Shown piece after piece: positions 63,089 to 64,000 of a DNA stretch of 64,000 bases. Position 1 is the first letter of the stretch; every line of letters begins with the position of its first letter. Made by a program: the position numbers and the translations under genes. The notes below the pieces were generated by a model, which saw only the letters and a program-made list of their open reading frames with translations, was not told where the DNA came from and searched no databases. The DNA comes from Streptomyces hyderabadensis (GTDB taxonomy: Bacteria; Actinomycetota; Actinomycetes; Streptomycetales; Streptomycetaceae): NCBI RefSeq assembly GCF_020404845.1, contig NZ_JAIOJZ010000029.1:30672-94671 (forward strand). The letters run 5' to 3'.

Positions 63089-63453
63089 CCGGACGACGTT
63101 ACCGCGCGATTGTCCCTTGTTGGGGCCTTCGCCCTGATCCGCCGGACAGACCTGACGCGCACGGCGTGTCGATATGGCCGGATCTTTCCCCCACGGCCTT
63201 CTTGTGGCGCTTCGGCCCGCACGGAAAGCTGCACATGTCGCGACGAACGCTGATTGCGGGAGCGGCATCCGGGAAAGCGACGGTCAGATCGACGCGTGTG
63301 TCGCGTTGTCGACATACGCGCGAGTAGTTAACAAAGTGCCGGATTGCCCACCGGAAGAGTGTGGGAAGGCTCCTGCGTACGCCCCGCACACCCCTCGCAG
63401 GACCCACCTCCCCAGAGTCATCCGCCCACCAGTTGACGCGGACAGGAGCGGTC
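63089..63453. other. divergent regulatory region between glgP and glgE
   Basis: This 365-base gap is less G+C-rich than its flanks, as expected of a two-way promoter region. It holds a TAACGT -10-like hexamer for glgP (63096-63101, minus strand) and a promoter-like pair for glgE (63306-63334). No convincing gene is seen; one 30-codon frame from 63236 is discounted. Confidence 0.5.
63306..63334 (+). promoter_or_regulatory. candidate vegetative promoter for glgE
   Basis: TTGTCG, a 17-base spacer and TAACAA resemble a HrdB-type promoter, and this is the most A/T-rich part of the gap. The leader to glgE would be about 115 bases. Confidence 0.35.
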
Positions 63454-64000
63454 ATGCCCGCCAGGCACCACTCGTCAGCATCCCCCGCAACCCCGGCTGC
63501 CGCCGCCTCCCCGGTATCCCCCGCGGAGAGCGCCACCGTCGTCGGGCGCATCCCCGTCCTGGACGTCCGTCCGGTCGTCCAGCGGGGGCGCAGACCGGCC
63601 AAGGCCGTCACCGGCGAGTCGTTCGAGGTCTCCGCCACCGTCTTCCGCGAGGGGCACGACGCGGTCGCCGCCAACGTCGTCCTGCGCGACCCCGAGGGCC
63701 GGCCGGGTCCCTGGACGCCGATGCGGGAGCTGGCCCCGGGCACCGACCGCTGGGGCGCCACCGTCACGCCGACCGGGACGGGACTGTGGTCGTACACCGT
63801 GGAGGCGTGGAGCGATCCGGTCACCACCTGGCGGCACCACGCGCGCATCAAGATCCCGGCGGGCATGGACACGGAACTGGTCCTGGAGGAGGGCGCCCGG
63901 CTGTACGAGCGGGCCGCCGCCGAGGTGCCCCGGAGCGAGGACCGGCGCGAGTTGCTGGCCGCCGTCGACGCGCTGCGGGACGAGGAACGGCCGGCCGCGT
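63454..64000 (+). CDS. glgE: maltosyltransferase GlgE, 3' part outside window
   Basis: GlgE extends alpha-1,4-glucan chains with maltose from maltose 1-phosphate. The first 182 codons are present. After an Ala/Ser-rich start comes GRIPVLDVRPVVQRGRRPAK, then VTGESFEVSATVFREGHDAV and TGLWSYTVEAWSDPVTTWRH, the N-terminal sandwich domain of GlgE, and the start of the helical insertion (EEGARLYERAAAEVPR). AGGAG lies before ATG 63454. Further pathway genes (treS, pep2, glgB) are expected to the right, from known Streptomyces gene order. Confidence 0.93.
   Translation, partial: MPARHHSSASPATPAAAASPVSPAESATVVGRIPVLDVRPVVQRGRRPAKAVTGESFEVSATVFREGHDAVAANVVLRDPEGRPGPWTPMRELAPGTDRWGATVTPTGTGLWSYTVEAWSDPVTTWRHHARIKIPAGMDTELVLEEGARLYERAAAEVPRSEDRRELLAAVDALRDEERPAA

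Noticed and set aside
60557..63253. Long open plus-strand frame opposite glgP
   Set aside because: Same reason: antisense shadow of a complete phosphorylase gene, with no recognisable domain.
63236..63328. 30-codon frame before glgE (MSRRTLIAGAASGKATVRST)
   Set aside because: It has an acceptable ribosome site, but poor codon bias near its end, overlaps a promoter-like element and has no recognisable family.

Overview
The window is about 72% G+C, with very strong G/C third-position bias, many GTG and occasional TTG starts, and actinobacterial gene families. It is chromosomal core sequence of a Streptomyces. From memory the gene order follows the S. coelicolor A3(2) block SCO5443 to SCO5499 in reverse. 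That points to the S. coelicolor/S. lividans side of the genus, but no species can be named without an alignment. I see no prophage, transposase, CRISPR array or complete tRNA/rRNA gene.

Region 1 (1-17.2 kb) is tRNA- and DNA-maintenance core plus small regulatory units. Leftward genes include gatA (cut by the window edge) and gatC, an RmdB-like GGDEF-EAL protein, ligA, a MetE-like protein, an SDR, a LOG-like protein, mnmA and a cysteine desulfurase. Among them sit two TetR genes, each divergent from small membrane-protein genes and flanked by paired operator-like sequences. A two-domain MerR regulator is divergent from an erythromycin-esterase-like gene across a perfect palindrome.

Region 2 (18.4-28.5 kb) holds a TRIC channel gene and a five-gene oligopeptide ABC operon (permease, binding protein, permease, two ATPases) with a strong internal hairpin and a clear terminator. 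Two adjacent SseB-like genes and a P-loop protein follow.

Region 3 (28.5-34.8 kb) is a glycine/serine unit. A tandem glycine riboswitch precedes gcvT, gcvH, glyA and sdaA (glycine to serine to pyruvate), followed by an MHS-type transporter. gcvP is not in the window.

Region 4 (34.8-44 kb) is rich in envelope and secreted functions: an M15 carboxypeptidase and a GH25-like protein (divergent), an F420-type reductase, an EF-hand protein, a TipA-like MerR, a GNAT, a secreted ADP-ribosyltransferase of the ScARP/Scabin type, an RsbW-like ATPase, an enoyl-CoA hydratase and two L,D-transpeptidase lipoproteins.

Region 5 (44-64 kb) is alpha-glucan metabolism around export and secretion genes: glgX, a Tat sulfatase, four overlapping ABC exporter genes forming two asymmetric pairs, two paralogous M4 metalloproteases, a DUF1990 protein, glgP, and divergent glgE cut by the window edge.

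The most interesting points are: rare TTA (bldA-dependent) codons in the RmdB-like gene and the RsbW-like gene; an ABC subunit whose nucleotide-binding domain keeps little beyond its signature motif and carries a Streptomyces-type interspersed repeat in frame; and the secreted ADP-ribosyltransferase. The rest is largely conserved Streptomyces core, and I do not claim a wholly new system.
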